This document shows, one piece after another, positions 20,501 to 28,953 of a stretch of 64,000 bases of DNA. The DNA is from Moraxella osloensis (lineage in GTDB: Bacteria; Pseudomonadota; Gammaproteobacteria; Pseudomonadales; Moraxellaceae). Within the stretch, counting starts at the first letter, position 1. Each line of letters starts with the position of its first letter. The position numbers and the translations under genes are program-made. The notes beneath the pieces are model-generated. The model did not search any database and was not told where the DNA came from. It saw nothing but the letters and a program-made list of their open reading frames with translations. The DNA lies in assembly GCF_009867135.1 (NCBI RefSeq), contig NZ_CP047227.1, positions 62,001 to 126,000 of the forward strand. The letters are read 5' to 3'.

Positions 20501-21667
20501 AATGCTCAAAAAATGCTGAAAATCAAAGGTTAGCTCTAACTGCCTATTCATTATTTGATGTTCAAAGTTAGATTTTTCTATAAAATCTTGCCCTAACAAT
20601 AGAATCGAGGCTAATGAATCTTTTGAGTACCCATTGATGAAATCAGCTATTAGATGGGATTTCCCTACTCCTGCCTCACCGTTTAACCATAAAACATTGC
20701 CATTAAAGAGGTGTATTTCATCAGAGTTAATTTGAGCCTTTAATTCATATAGATTATCTATAATTTTTTCGATATGTTCCTCATTGCTATGGCTTATCGA
20801 ATTCTCACTAATTGTTTCTTGACAACTTTTTATTGCTAAATCAATTTCTGTTAACAATAATTCAATAGGCAGTGTTTTAGTATCATGATAATTTGATAAG
20901 TTCAGTCTAATTCTCAATAAATCTAAGACTTGATTAATTTTTTTATTAAAATCTGTTAAATCATAGATATAACTCAATTCTTGTAATATATTTACAAGTA
21001 GCTTATCAAAATTTTTGGAACATTCCTGTTTGAACCAAGTAGTTCTCGCCAGAGCTTCAAAATTCATTGCAATCGGTAGTTCGATATTTAGTTCGGGAGT
21101 ATAACGTTTACCTAGCGTTGCAATAGATTTGCGGTTTTGATTTTTGAACCACGACTCTGATAATTCCTTTTGTGAAAACCAAAAAGATAATTTCCCAGCA
21201 TTTTCTGGTTTGCTTAACATTAGCAAAAGCTCATAACTACCCCAGAACTCAATCTCTAGATTTCTTCCTTGAGCTTCAGATAGATTTTTCCATTTTGCAA
21301 CATGCTCATTCCATTTTTGTAAAAATGATTTTCTTCCTTCCATAAACGGATTGTTGCGATCCACTGGAACACAAACATAATATTTAATTAGGTTCGGATA
21401 ATTGTTTAGACTATCAATTAACGAATCTTCAATGTCGCTCCATTGATTTGATGTGAAAGAGTTAACAAAGTATTTTGCTTGCCAACCATAAAGTGTAGTA
21501 TCTGGCATTTCATAGATTGCCTCAACACCACCATCGGGAGCAGCAATTCTTGTAAACTTCCCCTGTCCTTCAAATTCAACCCTCGCTAACTGACATATTA
21601 ATTCCTCAAAGGCTGTGTTTTGTGAACCTTGGTAAGGTCTTATCTCTTGCCAGTTAATATTAATCAT
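17513..21667 (-). CDS. Avs-like STAND NTPase with N-terminal PD-(D/E)XK nuclease domain
   Basis: 1384 aa. Residues 15-70 look like an Mrr/Cap4-type restriction-endonuclease fold: AFEELICQLA (E21/E22), PDGGVEAIYE (D45, E49) and WQAKYF (Q63, K65). Residues 325-440 are a STAND/NACHT-type P-loop: VLWLNGEAGVGKSHLIADF (K336, S337), Walker B RVIIAIDALNEG and the sensor-like LILSVRNTY. The remaining 900 residues are a large helical region without a motif I recognise, as expected for the ligand-sensing C-terminus of antiviral STAND (Avs) proteins. Those bind a conserved phage protein, oligomerise and switch on the N-terminal nuclease. The gene is intact. It lies between a truncated HEPN-motif gene and the PHP/ABC ATPase gene on the same strand, probably one defence operon. 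The Avs type cannot be set without alignment. Confidence 0.8.
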   Translation of the reverse strand: MININWQEIRPYQGSQNTAFEELICQLARVEFEGQGKFTRIAAPDGGVEAIYEMPDTTLYGWQAKYFVNSFTSNQWSDIEDSLIDSLNNYPNLIKYYVCVPVDRNNPFMEGRKSFLQKWNEHVAKWKNLSEAQGRNLEIEFWGSYELLLMLSKPENAGKLSFWFSQKELSESWFKNQNRKSIATLGKRYTPELNIELPIAMNFEALARTTWFKQECSKNFDKLLVNILQELSYIYDLTDFNKKINQVLDLLRIRLNLSNYHDTKTLPIELLLTEIDLAIKSCQETISENSISHSNEEHIEKIIDNLYELKAQINSDEIHLFNGNVLWLNGEAGVGKSHLIADFINGYSKDSLASILLLGQDFIEKSNFEHQIMNRQLELTFDFQHFLSILDTIAETQRQRVIIAIDALNEGAGKELWPSQLNSLITQLRDYPRIGLILSVRNTYQSIITKELSKVSRQVITEVTHYGFENHEFEAVQTYFAYYGFPLPTVPLLNSEFSNPLYLGLLCESLKNNGLDELPKGYQGFNQLVFSYVKGIQRKISDELDEDESLRLVERAIKVLVAYEVQNKVSYIDYLLAKRLISEELCKDISDVHAKKFVDYLIKEGVLSKNIFHSDENESIYFTYERIGDYLQCDLILQGIFCESDFLEWFNTELAQTYLENYHMYRGFWEALSVLLPEKLGIEIFEVLNNTSLNRNQLVSLVIKSIPWRVIATLNPEKMRTFLKANFGKNHTYQWFNLLFQLSAEPNHPFNATYLTDILFPMSLADRDAHWTTKISHLDDYPPINQLLLWCETYSFDENLDLESIFLAGLILCWLFTSTNIKERNRSVKALAYILRNRLAIAQRLLTQFIDVNDPYIFEGLLSATYGALKHSDNLNDLPELGNFVYESIFDVQENKEVYPNILVRKYAKLIVETALSNKPEHFESHLKTIMKNITPPYNASFPEKLPDNQEIDEKYTTPAHKTILRSMTTEYGRGMCGYGDFGRYTFESAFSRWKYYQDNQPIRIVNADLLSNYACELVFDKYGYDAKKHEAFDDTTYRYNNRSENQIERIGKKYQWLAFFEVLARVMDNFQAPIEEDSPMAWMDNFDEFSLPKVEISLQLRDKIHLFVNETKQIPKLICTLDWNKSHSNWISDDSDLPEIQSLIEFEIDSEPWLVLQRYVDFDEPRNFGELKDNKKRLWLQIRSYFIPSKGINKSLEWLKSQNFSGRWMPESTEQYETNLTKFFEGKVEQFSWETVQPGIGREQTDEIKLDVLPSVDTHIWESTYGNDSCHLFAPCRELYQGLKMSSSLKKGYWLDKNHDLVSFSPLKENDYANLIVIKKAALLDFLKQNKLKIFWTVLGEKQAWQSKWDVFNEVLEISGVYHLNRGNSLIGSLNTQHKVFEK

Positions 21668-21723
21668 ATTTTACCATTCAACAAATTTTTGTAAAATTTG
21701 AGTTTCGCTACGAATTTATATAG

Positions 21724-22086
21724 CTAATTTTTATCAAAGTTAAGTTTTCCAGTATAGATGCTGTTAGCTAAGTACTCTAAAAACTCACAACTTTGCTTAA
21801 GGATATCTTCAATTCCTGTTCTTAGATCTTTTTTAATATTAATTTCGAATTTTTGTATTGCAATCTCGTAATTACTCCCTTTTCGATGAGCTGTACTGCT
21901 TGATCGAAGACCTTGCAGGTTTCTTAAAAAGGTAATATGTTTTTCATAATCAAGCATATGATGCAATTCAAATATTTTTTCTAATTTTGAGATACTTCCC
22001 TTGATATTATCTTCAGAAATATGTTTTTTAATATAATTATTCATATATTTCTCGTTAAGAGAATCTATAAGTACTTTTGTTAGACC
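21724..22086 (-). pseudogene. C-terminal fragment of a HEPN-motif protein, truncated by IS66
   Basis: The last 120 codons of a gene survive, entering from the IS66 end at 22087. The fragment is helical and charged and contains LRSSSTAHRKG, which fits the Rx4-6H signature of HEPN ribonucleases. The 5' part is not found on the other side of the IS66 block, so it has been lost or moved. It lies 56 bp upstream of the STAND gene on the same strand and was probably co-transcribed. The apparent first 43 residues of the open frame are antisense IS66 sequence, not protein. RNase function is inferred from the motif only. Confidence 0.65.
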
Positions 22087-22105
22087 GTAAGCATCCGACC
22101 ATCCC

Positions 22106-23869
22106 CTATTGAACAGGCTTCCAAACATGAGGTAGCAAATCATCAATGAACTTATCTTTATGCGTCGGCAGCCGTCTAAGCACATCAGCCAAATAGGCAT
22201 AAGGGTCAATACCATTTAACCTTGCAGACTGGACAAGCGACATAATCACTGCCGCCCGCTGGCCACTTCTGAGCGAACCTGCGAACAACCAATTCTTACG
22301 CCCGAGTGCCCAAGGACGCATCTGATTTTCTGCCCAATTATTATCAATTGGCAAACTGCCATCATCCAGATACTGGGTGAGTGCCATCCAACGTTTTAAG
22401 CAATAATCAATCGCCTTCGTAATACTGGCATTCTTACTGGTTAACTGTCTTTTCTCTTGTAGCCATCGATATAGGCTATCAGCAATTGGTTTTGCTTTAT
22501 CCTGCCTAATTTGCCTGACTACGTTGACATCTCTAGGTGTTGGCGGCTGATTCTTCTCAAACCGCTCATCAATCTCACGCTCAACGGCATACAGCTGCCC
22601 AAACAAATCCAACACTTCAATGCTGATAAGGCTTTGCCCGGTTACCTGTAGCTCATAAAACTTACGTCTGGCATGTGCCATACAACCGATTTCAGTAACG
22701 CCCTGATGAAACAAGAACTTATAACCATTATAATCATCGCAAACCAGCTTGCCTTGCCACTTTTGCAGAAAATCTTTGGGATGCTCATTGCGACGACTTA
22801 TCGCAAAGTCATATAGCACCGCTTTAAAAGGGCTATGCTGAGGGGTCAGGTATGCCCACACATAGCCTTTTTTCGGTGATGTGCCACCCACCTTCATAAT
22901 GGTAACAGGTGTTTCATCGGCATGCAGAATCGGCTGACCCAGTAATAACTCACGTAGGCGTTGCACCAATGGTTCAAGCTCTACGCCACAGCGTCCGACC
23001 CAATCTGCCATGGTCGCATCAGGGATATTCACCCCACTTCGTAAATAAATCAGATTTTGCCGATATAGCGGCTGATGGTCGGCGTACTTACTAATTAGGA
23101 TATGTGCCAATAGCTCAGGGGTCGAAATACTTTTATCAATGATTTGGGGCGGTGTTTTGGTTTGAATGAGTCGTTGGCGGTCGCATTGGTTGCAGGTGTA
23201 TTTGGGATAAACGTGACGTTCGATATAAAATCGCTTAGGGATCATGCCGAGTTTATCTTGCTTGTCTTGGCCGATTTGCTTCATTTGACAACCACAGGCA
23301 CAGATCGTCGTTGCTGGCTGATGAACGATGGTTTTCACATCCAGGTTGTCAGGGATAACAGCATGTCTTGGACGTTTGATCTTGGGATTAGTTTGTTTTT
23401 CGATGCAAGACTGGTCTACTTGGTCCTGGCTAATAAGGCTTTCCGCTTCGATAGGTTCAACGGTGGGTAAGCCAGCAAGTTCCTCTTGGCTTATGTCTTT
23501 GCGGTAGTCATCTCGTATTTGTTCAAGCGCAGATAAGTCTTCAAGCGCAGATTCTTGGTTTAAGTGGTCTTGCTTAGCAGTTAATCCTTCGCTTTTTTGT
23601 CCATACAGTTGATGAATGAGTTTTTTCTGCTTTTCAATAAGATCAAGCACAGTGCAGTATAGTTGTTCATTTTCTTGTTGAACTTTTTTAAGGGCGGTTT
23701 GTAGCTTGGTTTCTATCTTTTGAGCATGGATGAGTTGTTGCTGTTGTTGTTTGCTTTGTTGTTCAAGTAATAGATTGATGGCAGCCTGCTGTTTTGCTTG
23801 TTGTTCAAGCAGGGCGTTTTGGGCTTCAAGTTCGGCAATACGTTGTAGGAGTGTTTGAGCGTCGGTCAT
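22106..23869 (-). CDS. tnpC: IS66-family transposase TnpC (element A)
   Basis: 587 aa. Order: long N-terminal coiled coil rich in Gln/Leu, zinc-finger region (CACGC, then YTCNQCDR), then the IS66 catalytic domain (LHADETPV, LVCDDYNGYK, GCMAHARRKFYEL) and the C-terminal NNWAENQMRPWALGRKNWLF motif with the final E. It is full length and about 70% like the TnpC of element B by eye. Its upstream tnpB is separated from it by the IS630 insertion. Confidence 0.93.
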   Translation of the reverse strand: MTDAQTLLQRIAELEAQNALLEQQAKQQAAINLLLEQQSKQQQQQLIHAQKIETKLQTALKKVQQENEQLYCTVLDLIEKQKKLIHQLYGQKSEGLTAKQDHLNQESALEDLSALEQIRDDYRKDISQEELAGLPTVEPIEAESLISQDQVDQSCIEKQTNPKIKRPRHAVIPDNLDVKTIVHQPATTICACGCQMKQIGQDKQDKLGMIPKRFYIERHVYPKYTCNQCDRQRLIQTKTPPQIIDKSISTPELLAHILISKYADHQPLYRQNLIYLRSGVNIPDATMADWVGRCGVELEPLVQRLRELLLGQPILHADETPVTIMKVGGTSPKKGYVWAYLTPQHSPFKAVLYDFAISRRNEHPKDFLQKWQGKLVCDDYNGYKFLFHQGVTEIGCMAHARRKFYELQVTGQSLISIEVLDLFGQLYAVEREIDERFEKNQPPTPRDVNVVRQIRQDKAKPIADSLYRWLQEKRQLTSKNASITKAIDYCLKRWMALTQYLDDGSLPIDNNWAENQMRPWALGRKNWLFAGSLRSGQRAAVIMSLVQSARLNGIDPYAYLADVLRRLPTHKDKFIDDLLPHVWKPVQ

Positions 23870-23909
23870 GGCAGTATTCTGCCATAACCCTTATATAGTA
23901 AAACCTAAA

Positions 23910-24476
23910 TTAAACTGAACAGTATTTAACACAATCATGAAGCGAATCGAAGTCATTAATCGAGAGTTTTACCTTTTGCTTAACCACTGCCCACTTATTC
24001 TCCACAGGATTTAACTCAGGAGAATAAGGTGGTAAGTACAGTAACGTTAAGTTGTATTTTTCGGCAATCTGTTTTAAATCACCACCCCGATGAAAGCGCG
24101 CATTATCCATGATTAAAAAACGCTGTGGGTAGCTGTCGAGTTCATCTTTAGGCAAAGATTGACCAAGCGTGTGAAGCCAATTTTCTACCGTATCACGCTT
24201 ACACCCACCTTCAAAGGTCACAGGTGCAATCAGTTTAAATTCAGCCATACTCATTGCACCAATAAGATTTAAGCGTTTGCCTTTATTGGCATCCATTTTA
24301 GCATAGCAAGGTGTGCCAACCGGTGACCAGCTACGATGATAGCTTTGTCTTTGGTAAAAGCCTGTTTCATCCATAAATAGGATGTTGGTCAGACCAAACC
24401 AAAAAGCCATGATAGCTAAACATACGCTAAAACCTTGCTGTTTTACGGGGTCTGATTCTTTGTAGGTGAAGGTCTT
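23910..24476 (-). CDS. IS630-family transposase, DDE part (orfB, frameshift-expressed)
   Basis: The frame is open from the A7G slip site to 23910. It contains the DDE superfamily motifs: ILFMDETGFYQ (first D), FLIMDNARFHRGG (second D) and YSPELNPVENKWAVVK (final E). As in other IS630 elements, it lacks a strong start of its own and is expected as a -1 fusion with the HTH part. Confidence 0.87.
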   Translation of the reverse strand, partial: KTFTYKESDPVKQQGFSVCLAIMAFWFGLTNILFMDETGFYQRQSYHRSWSPVGTPCYAKMDANKGKRLNLIGAMSMAEFKLIAPVTFEGGCKRDTVENWLHTLGQSLPKDELDSYPQRFLIMDNARFHRGGDLKQIAEKYNLTLLYLPPYSPELNPVENKWAVVKQKVKLSINDFDSLHDCVKYCSV

Positions 24477-24823
24477 TTTTTAAATGTCCAGTTGATACGA
24501 TGTAGGGTATCGACAAACGCATTGTAGGATATACTGACATCGGGATGGTCTTTTAAATATTGTTCCCGTAGCTGTTTAGCGGTGTCAAATTGTTTAGCTT
24601 TGACATATCGTTCAAAACTATCAAGGTCAGTTATGATGTGTTTTACACCCGTTGGTTGTGCTTTCTTAGGTTCGGTATTGCCTTGGTCCTGGTACAAGGC
24701 TATCCAACTGTTAAGCGTGTTGCGACAGATGCCGAATATTCTAGCTGTTTTGCTTTTGTTATTTGTTTCTTGCCAGTAGGCTATGGTGCGTTTGCGTAAG
24801 TCTTGGTCGTATAGGTTTGGCAT
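24443..24823 (-). CDS. IS630-family transposase, HTH part (orfA)
   Basis: 126 aa, HTH of IS630 transposases (YDQDLRKRTIAYWQE, then KTARIFGICRNTLNSWI) and a second helical region (DTLHRINWTFKKRP). Near the end there is an A7G run at 24481-24474, a classic -1 frameshift site that joins it to the catalytic part. Confidence 0.87.
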   Translation of the reverse strand: MPNLYDQDLRKRTIAYWQETNNKSKTARIFGICRNTLNSWIALYQDQGNTEPKKAQPTGVKHIITDLDSFERYVKAKQFDTAKQLREQYLKDHPDVSISYNAFVDTLHRINWTFKKRPSPTKNQTP

Positions 24824-24938
24824 GGTGCTATCTATGAAAGTTTAAGTTGTGTTCATTATAATACAGGATTTACTATATATTGTCAGTTTACCCGTGGTGA
24901 TAGTTGAGATTTTTTGGGTTGATGGTCGTCATGATTGC

Positions 24939-25295
24939 TTAAAGGCAGAGGGTGATGATTTCTTTGCCCAGATTGTGCCAAGGCAGTCCGTTAATGAGGG
25001 CATGAAATTGCTCATGGCTTAGGGTGATGCCTGTGTTAGAAACACCGGTGAGTTGTTTGGTTAAGCCATGAAATTTGCTGTCGTCAAGGCTTCGGGTGCA
25101 TAGCCAGATACCAAGTCCATCATGAATGAGCACTTTTAGCCGTGTGCCTGTTTTGTTGTAGAATAGGTAGGCACAATGTGGGCGGATGCCTGAGTGATGC
25201 TGTAGGATAAAGGCGAGTAGTTTGTTACTGCCACTTCGCATGTCCATGGGTGTGGTGGATAGCCAGATTTGCTGTGGGTGGATGAGTGGTTTCAT
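24939..25295 (-). CDS. tnpB: IS66 accessory protein TnpB (element A)
   Basis: 118 aa. Typical TnpB/Orf2 sequence: MRSGSNKLLAFILQHH, YLFYNKTGTRLKVLIHDG and GIWLCTRSLDDSKFHGL. TnpB is required with TnpA for IS66 transposition by family precedent. The start overlaps the tnpA stop. It is five residues shorter than TnpB of element B. Confidence 0.9.
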   Translation of the reverse strand: MKPLIHPQQIWLSTTPMDMRSGSNKLLAFILQHHSGIRPHCAYLFYNKTGTRLKVLIHDGLGIWLCTRSLDDSKFHGLTKQLTGVSNTGITLSHEQFHALINGLPWHNLGKEIITLCL

Positions 25296-25350
25296 TGTAG
25301 CCCCCGCAGTAGTTCGATAAGACTACGGGTGTCGATTTGTTCGATGCTAA
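25292..25350 (-). pseudogene. tnpA: 3' end of IS66 tnpA (element A)
   Basis: Nineteen sense codons remain (ending IDTRSLIELLRGLQ), matching the C-terminus of TnpA in element B. The gene is cut at 25350 by the left end of element B. The upstream part is missing from the window. Confidence 0.85.
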
Positions 25351-25369
25351 GTAAGCCCCCGACCACACC

Positions 25370-27082
25370 CTATTGAGATGGTTTCCAGACATGTGGTAGC
25401 AGCTCATCAATCTGGCTATCAGGATGCGTTGGCAGACGTCTCAGCACATCTGCCAAATAGGCATACGGGTCAAGCCCATTCAATCTAGCCGACTGGATAA
25501 GCGACATAACATTTGCTGCCCGCTTACCACTCTCAAGCGACCCTGCGAACAACCAATTTTTACGCCCGAGAGCCCATGGACGCATCTGATTTTCTGCCCA
25601 ATTATTATCAATGGGCAGACTTCCATCATCCAAATAGCGAGTTAATGCCGTCCAACGTTTAAGGCAATACTCAATCGCCTTGGTAATATCAGCATTCTTA
25701 GTCGTACCTAAGCGTTTCTGTTGTAACCACGCAAGAAGCCTATCCGCAACTGGTTTTGCCTTATTCTGCCTGATTTGCCTAACTATTTGGGCATCTCTGG
25801 GCAGTGGCGTTTGGTTTTTCTCAAACCGCTCGTCAATCTCACGTTCAACGGCATACAGCGATTGAAACAGTTCTAATGCCTCAATACTAATAAGACTCTG
25901 CCCTGTCACATGAAGCTCATGAAACTTACGTCTCGCATGCGCCATACAACCCACTTCAATCACCCCTCGCCCAAATAATGGCTTGTAGCCGTTATAGCCA
26001 TCACAGACCAGTTTTCCCTTAAAGCCTTGTAGAAAAGTATTAGGATACTCACTACCCCGACCTTGGGCAAAATCATACACCACGGCGTTAAACCCACCGA
26101 AGCCTTCACTGTGTTGCGGTGTCACATACGCCCAAACATAGCCTTGCTTTAACTTGCCTTTAGCATCTTTCATCCCATAGCCATTTAACACCTTTACTGG
26201 GGTTTCATCGGCATGTAGAATCGGTTGGGTAAGTATCATCTGGCGTAACCGATTAACTAAAAAACCCAACTGTACCCCGCAGCGTCCCACCCAATCTGCT
26301 AAGGTTGAATCGGATAAATATACCCCACTACGCTGATAAATCAGGCTTTGGCGGTATAAAGGCAGATGGTCAGCGTATTTACTGATTAGAATGTGAGCGA
26401 GTAGCTCAGGGGTCGCAACGCTTTTATCGATGATTTGGGACTCGGTTTTGGCTTGAACCAACCGCTCACGGTTACACGCAGCATTACGGCAGGTGTATTT
26501 AGGATAGATATGCCGCTCACGGTAAAACTGCTTTGGCTTAAAGCCAAGTTTGTCTTGAACATCTTGACCCATTTGCGTCATTTGACAGCCACACTCACAG
26601 GTGGTTGACGGTGGCTCATGGATGATGGTTGTTATGTCAAGATTGTCAGGGATAACAAGGCGTTTTTGTCGTCTAGGCTGAGTCGGCTTTTTGGATTGAA
26701 TGTCTGTGCTATCGTTCTGTGTGTTAATCGGTTTGCTAGCAGGCAGTTTGGCTCGCTCGTCATCGCTAAGATTGGCTAAGAAGTTGTCATGGGCTTGTTC
26801 AAGTAAGGCTAGGTCTTCTAGGGCGGTTTCTTTGTTTAGGTGGTCTTGTTTGGGCGTTAAGCCTTCGCTTTTTTGCCCAAACAGCCGATGGATGAGACGT
26901 TGCTGTTTAGCGATTTCTTCAACGAGTGCTTGGTTGATGCGAGCAAGTTCGGCTTCGTATTGCTGCCTTTGCTCATCGATTTGTTGTTGCAGTTGCTGTT
27001 TTTCTTGTTGAAGCTGAGCGTTTTGGGCTAATAAATCAGCATAGCTTGGCGCAATTGGGTCGGATGGGTGGGCGGTGGTCAT
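25370..27082 (-). CDS. tnpC: IS66-family transposase TnpC (element B)
   Basis: 570 aa. N-terminal Gln-rich coiled coil, zinc-finger cysteines (CECGCQM, YTCRNAACNRE), catalytic motifs LHADETPVKVL, LVCDGYNGYK and GCMAHARRKFHEL, then NNWAENQMRPWALGRKNWLF. Full length and probably active. Confidence 0.93.
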   Translation of the reverse strand: MTTAHPSDPIAPSYADLLAQNAQLQQEKQQLQQQIDEQRQQYEAELARINQALVEEIAKQQRLIHRLFGQKSEGLTPKQDHLNKETALEDLALLEQAHDNFLANLSDDERAKLPASKPINTQNDSTDIQSKKPTQPRRQKRLVIPDNLDITTIIHEPPSTTCECGCQMTQMGQDVQDKLGFKPKQFYRERHIYPKYTCRNAACNRERLVQAKTESQIIDKSVATPELLAHILISKYADHLPLYRQSLIYQRSGVYLSDSTLADWVGRCGVQLGFLVNRLRQMILTQPILHADETPVKVLNGYGMKDAKGKLKQGYVWAYVTPQHSEGFGGFNAVVYDFAQGRGSEYPNTFLQGFKGKLVCDGYNGYKPLFGRGVIEVGCMAHARRKFHELHVTGQSLISIEALELFQSLYAVEREIDERFEKNQTPLPRDAQIVRQIRQNKAKPVADRLLAWLQQKRLGTTKNADITKAIEYCLKRWTALTRYLDDGSLPIDNNWAENQMRPWALGRKNWLFAGSLESGKRAANVMSLIQSARLNGLDPYAYLADVLRRLPTHPDSQIDELLPHVWKPSQ

Positions 27083-27166
27083 GGCATGAGTTTGCCATAA
27101 CCGTTATCGGTTGTCAGCTAACGGGCGGTGATAGTTGAGATTTAGCGGCTTTATGATAAAGGCAGG

Positions 27167-27538
27167 TTAGGTAAGCGGGGTGAGTATGTCTTTGCCTAGG
27201 TTGTGCCAAGGTAGCCCACTAACTAAAGCGTTAAATTGTTCATGGCTGATGGTGAGTCCTGTGGTTGGGTTGGTTGGGCTGTGATGTCGCATGAGGCGTT
27301 CGCCAAGTCCGTGAAATTTGCTATCATCCAGTGTTCGGGTGCATAGCCAAATGCCCAGTCCGTCATGGATGAGTACTTTTAGCCGTGTGCCTGTTTTGTT
27401 GTAAAATAGGTAGGCACAGTGTGGGCGGATGCCTGGGTGGTGCTGTAGGATGAAGGCGAGTAACTTGTTACTGCCACTTCGCATGTCCATGGGGGTGACC
27501 GATAGCCAAATTTGTTGGGGGTTGATAAGGGGGTTCAT
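27167..27538 (-). CDS. tnpB: IS66 accessory protein TnpB (element B)
   Basis: 123 aa, same motifs as element A TnpB with a five-residue insertion near HHSPTNPTTGL. The start codon overlaps the tnpA stop (ATGA), a translational coupling usual in IS66. Confidence 0.9.
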   Translation of the reverse strand: MNPLINPQQIWLSVTPMDMRSGSNKLLAFILQHHPGIRPHCAYLFYNKTGTRLKVLIHDGLGIWLCTRTLDDSKFHGLGERLMRHHSPTNPTTGLTISHEQFNALVSGLPWHNLGKDILTPLT

Positions 27539-27957
27539 TGTAGCCCCCGCAGTAGTTCGAGTAGGCTGTGTGTGTCGATTTGGTCGATAGTGAGTTTTAT
27601 GGGCATTGCATTGTGGCTGGGAATTTGTAGTTCTATACCTGTCAGGACTGATGACCTAGATGTGATGAAATCGGTGATTTGCTCACGGTTTGGTTTTGGC
27701 TGTACACTGACAGGGATGAATGTTGAGTTGTTGCTGGAGGCGTTGTTGTCGATGCGTGCGGGTAGTCGGTCAGTTTGGGATTGTTTTCCTTTGTGTTCAC
27801 GTTTCCAGTTGTGTAAGAGATTCTGGTTGATGCCGTTGTCTCTAGCAATGCTAGCAATAGACCGTCCTGAGCTTATCGCTTCTTGGACTAGAAATTCTTT
27901 GAATTCGTCACTGTAGGTCTTGCGCTTGGGTTTGTTGGTTGCCATTTTAATGTCCAT
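27535..27957 (-). CDS. tnpA: IS66 accessory protein TnpA (element B)
   Basis: 140 aa from 27957; an in-frame ATG at 27945 is the alternative. The N-terminal HTH (YSDEFKEFLVQEAISSGRSI, then GINQNLLHNWKREHK) is the DNA-binding part. The C-terminal IDTHSLLELLRGLQ is conserved with the fragment left in element A. Confidence 0.87.
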   Translation of the reverse strand: MDIKMATNKPKRKTYSDEFKEFLVQEAISSGRSIASIARDNGINQNLLHNWKREHKGKQSQTDRLPARIDNNASSNNSTFIPVSVQPKPNREQITDFITSRSSVLTGIELQIPSHNAMPIKLTIDQIDTHSLLELLRGLQ

Positions 27958-28953
27958 TTACTGAAAATCATGGACATTATGTCGCTTCATCTAAGAGTGC
28001 AGTAGAGGGGATGGTCGGGGGCTTACTGACGTTGTAGGGTTTCAGTTATTAGTTGTCCTACAGGGTCATAGCCGAGGGTGGTGGTGGCGTTTGGGCTAAT
28101 AGGGGTCATCACAGAAAACGGAGAAAATAGTACGCTAAGGAATTTTGTTGAGTTTTAACCATATTAGTCTTCACTATTGCCCCTAAATGGTCTAAATTTA
28201 CCTTTGCCAACCTCAAAACTGCTTTTCCAAACATAGTCACCTGTCAAGTTAATATGTTCCCAACCAAGTGGCGACAGATACTGCAAATGCTCATCATTAA
28301 TTTCATAGCCACTGGTTCGTAATGTATTAACGGCACGCTCAATATATACCGTATTCCACAACACAATCGCAGCAGTCAGCAAATTTAAGCCACTTGCTCG
28401 ATAACGCTGCCCTTCAAAGCTTTGGTCACGAAATTCCCCCAACCGATTAAAGAACACCGCACGGGCTAACGCATTACGAGCTTCACCCTTATTTAAGCCT
28501 GCTTGTACCCGCCGTCTTAGTTCAACATTCTGCAACCAATCGAGAATAAATAGTGTGCGTTCAATCCGCCCGACTTCTCTCAAAGCTTGAGCTAACCCAT
28601 TTTGACGGGGATAACTGCTAAGTTTTTTAACCAAGAGTGAGGCAGTTGCTGTTCCTTGTTTGATGGAGGTCGCTAACCGTAGAATATCAGACCAGTTATC
28701 TTCAATCACTTTGGTGTTAATCGTACTGCCTATCATGGGTTTGAGAGCTTGGTAGGGATTATCACCCCTTGGGATAAACAGCTTGGTATCACCTAAATCC
28801 CGAATCCGAGGGGCAAATTTAAACCCTAGCAGGTGCATGAGAGCAAACACATGGTCAGTAAAACCTGCAGTATCGGTGTAGTGTTCCTCTACTTTTAAAT
28901 CCGATTCATGGTACTGAACCGTCCTGATTTTATCGGAGACAGGTTTGCTTGAG

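Larger units (their letters stand above)
23896..24875 (-). mobile_element. IS630-family element inside IS66 element A
   Basis: The ends are related inverted repeats starting TAGTAAA(A/T)CCT, with TA dinucleotides outside both ends (23894-23895 and 24876-24877), as expected for IS630/mariner elements that duplicate TA. Comparison with IS66 element B shows that removing it restores the tnpB-tnpC spacer. It carries two overlapping ORFs. Confidence 0.85.
22087..25350 (-). mobile_element. IS66-family element A, incomplete, carrying an IS630 element
   Basis: The left end at 22087 reads GTAAGCATCCGACCATCCCC, close to the complete ends of the neighbouring IS66 copy. It contains tnpC, an inserted IS630 element, tnpB and the last 19 codons of tnpA, where a second IS66 begins at 25351. 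The rest of tnpA and the right end are absent beyond that copy. Confidence 0.85.
25351..28026 (-). mobile_element. IS66-family element B, complete, 2676 bp
   Basis: The ends GTAAGCCCCCGACCACACCC (25351) and, reversed, GTAAGCCCCCGACCATCCCC (ending 28026) form inverted repeats. It carries tnpA, tnpB and tnpC in standard order, all apparently intact. No matching 8-bp target duplication is seen (left flank is element A tnpA, right flank is an Rhs remnant), so its two flanks come from different places. Confidence 0.9.

Noticed and set aside
22087-22215. N-terminal 43 residues of the open frame ending at 21724
   Set aside because: They are antisense to IS66 tnpC and its terminal repeat; the real gene fragment begins at 22086.
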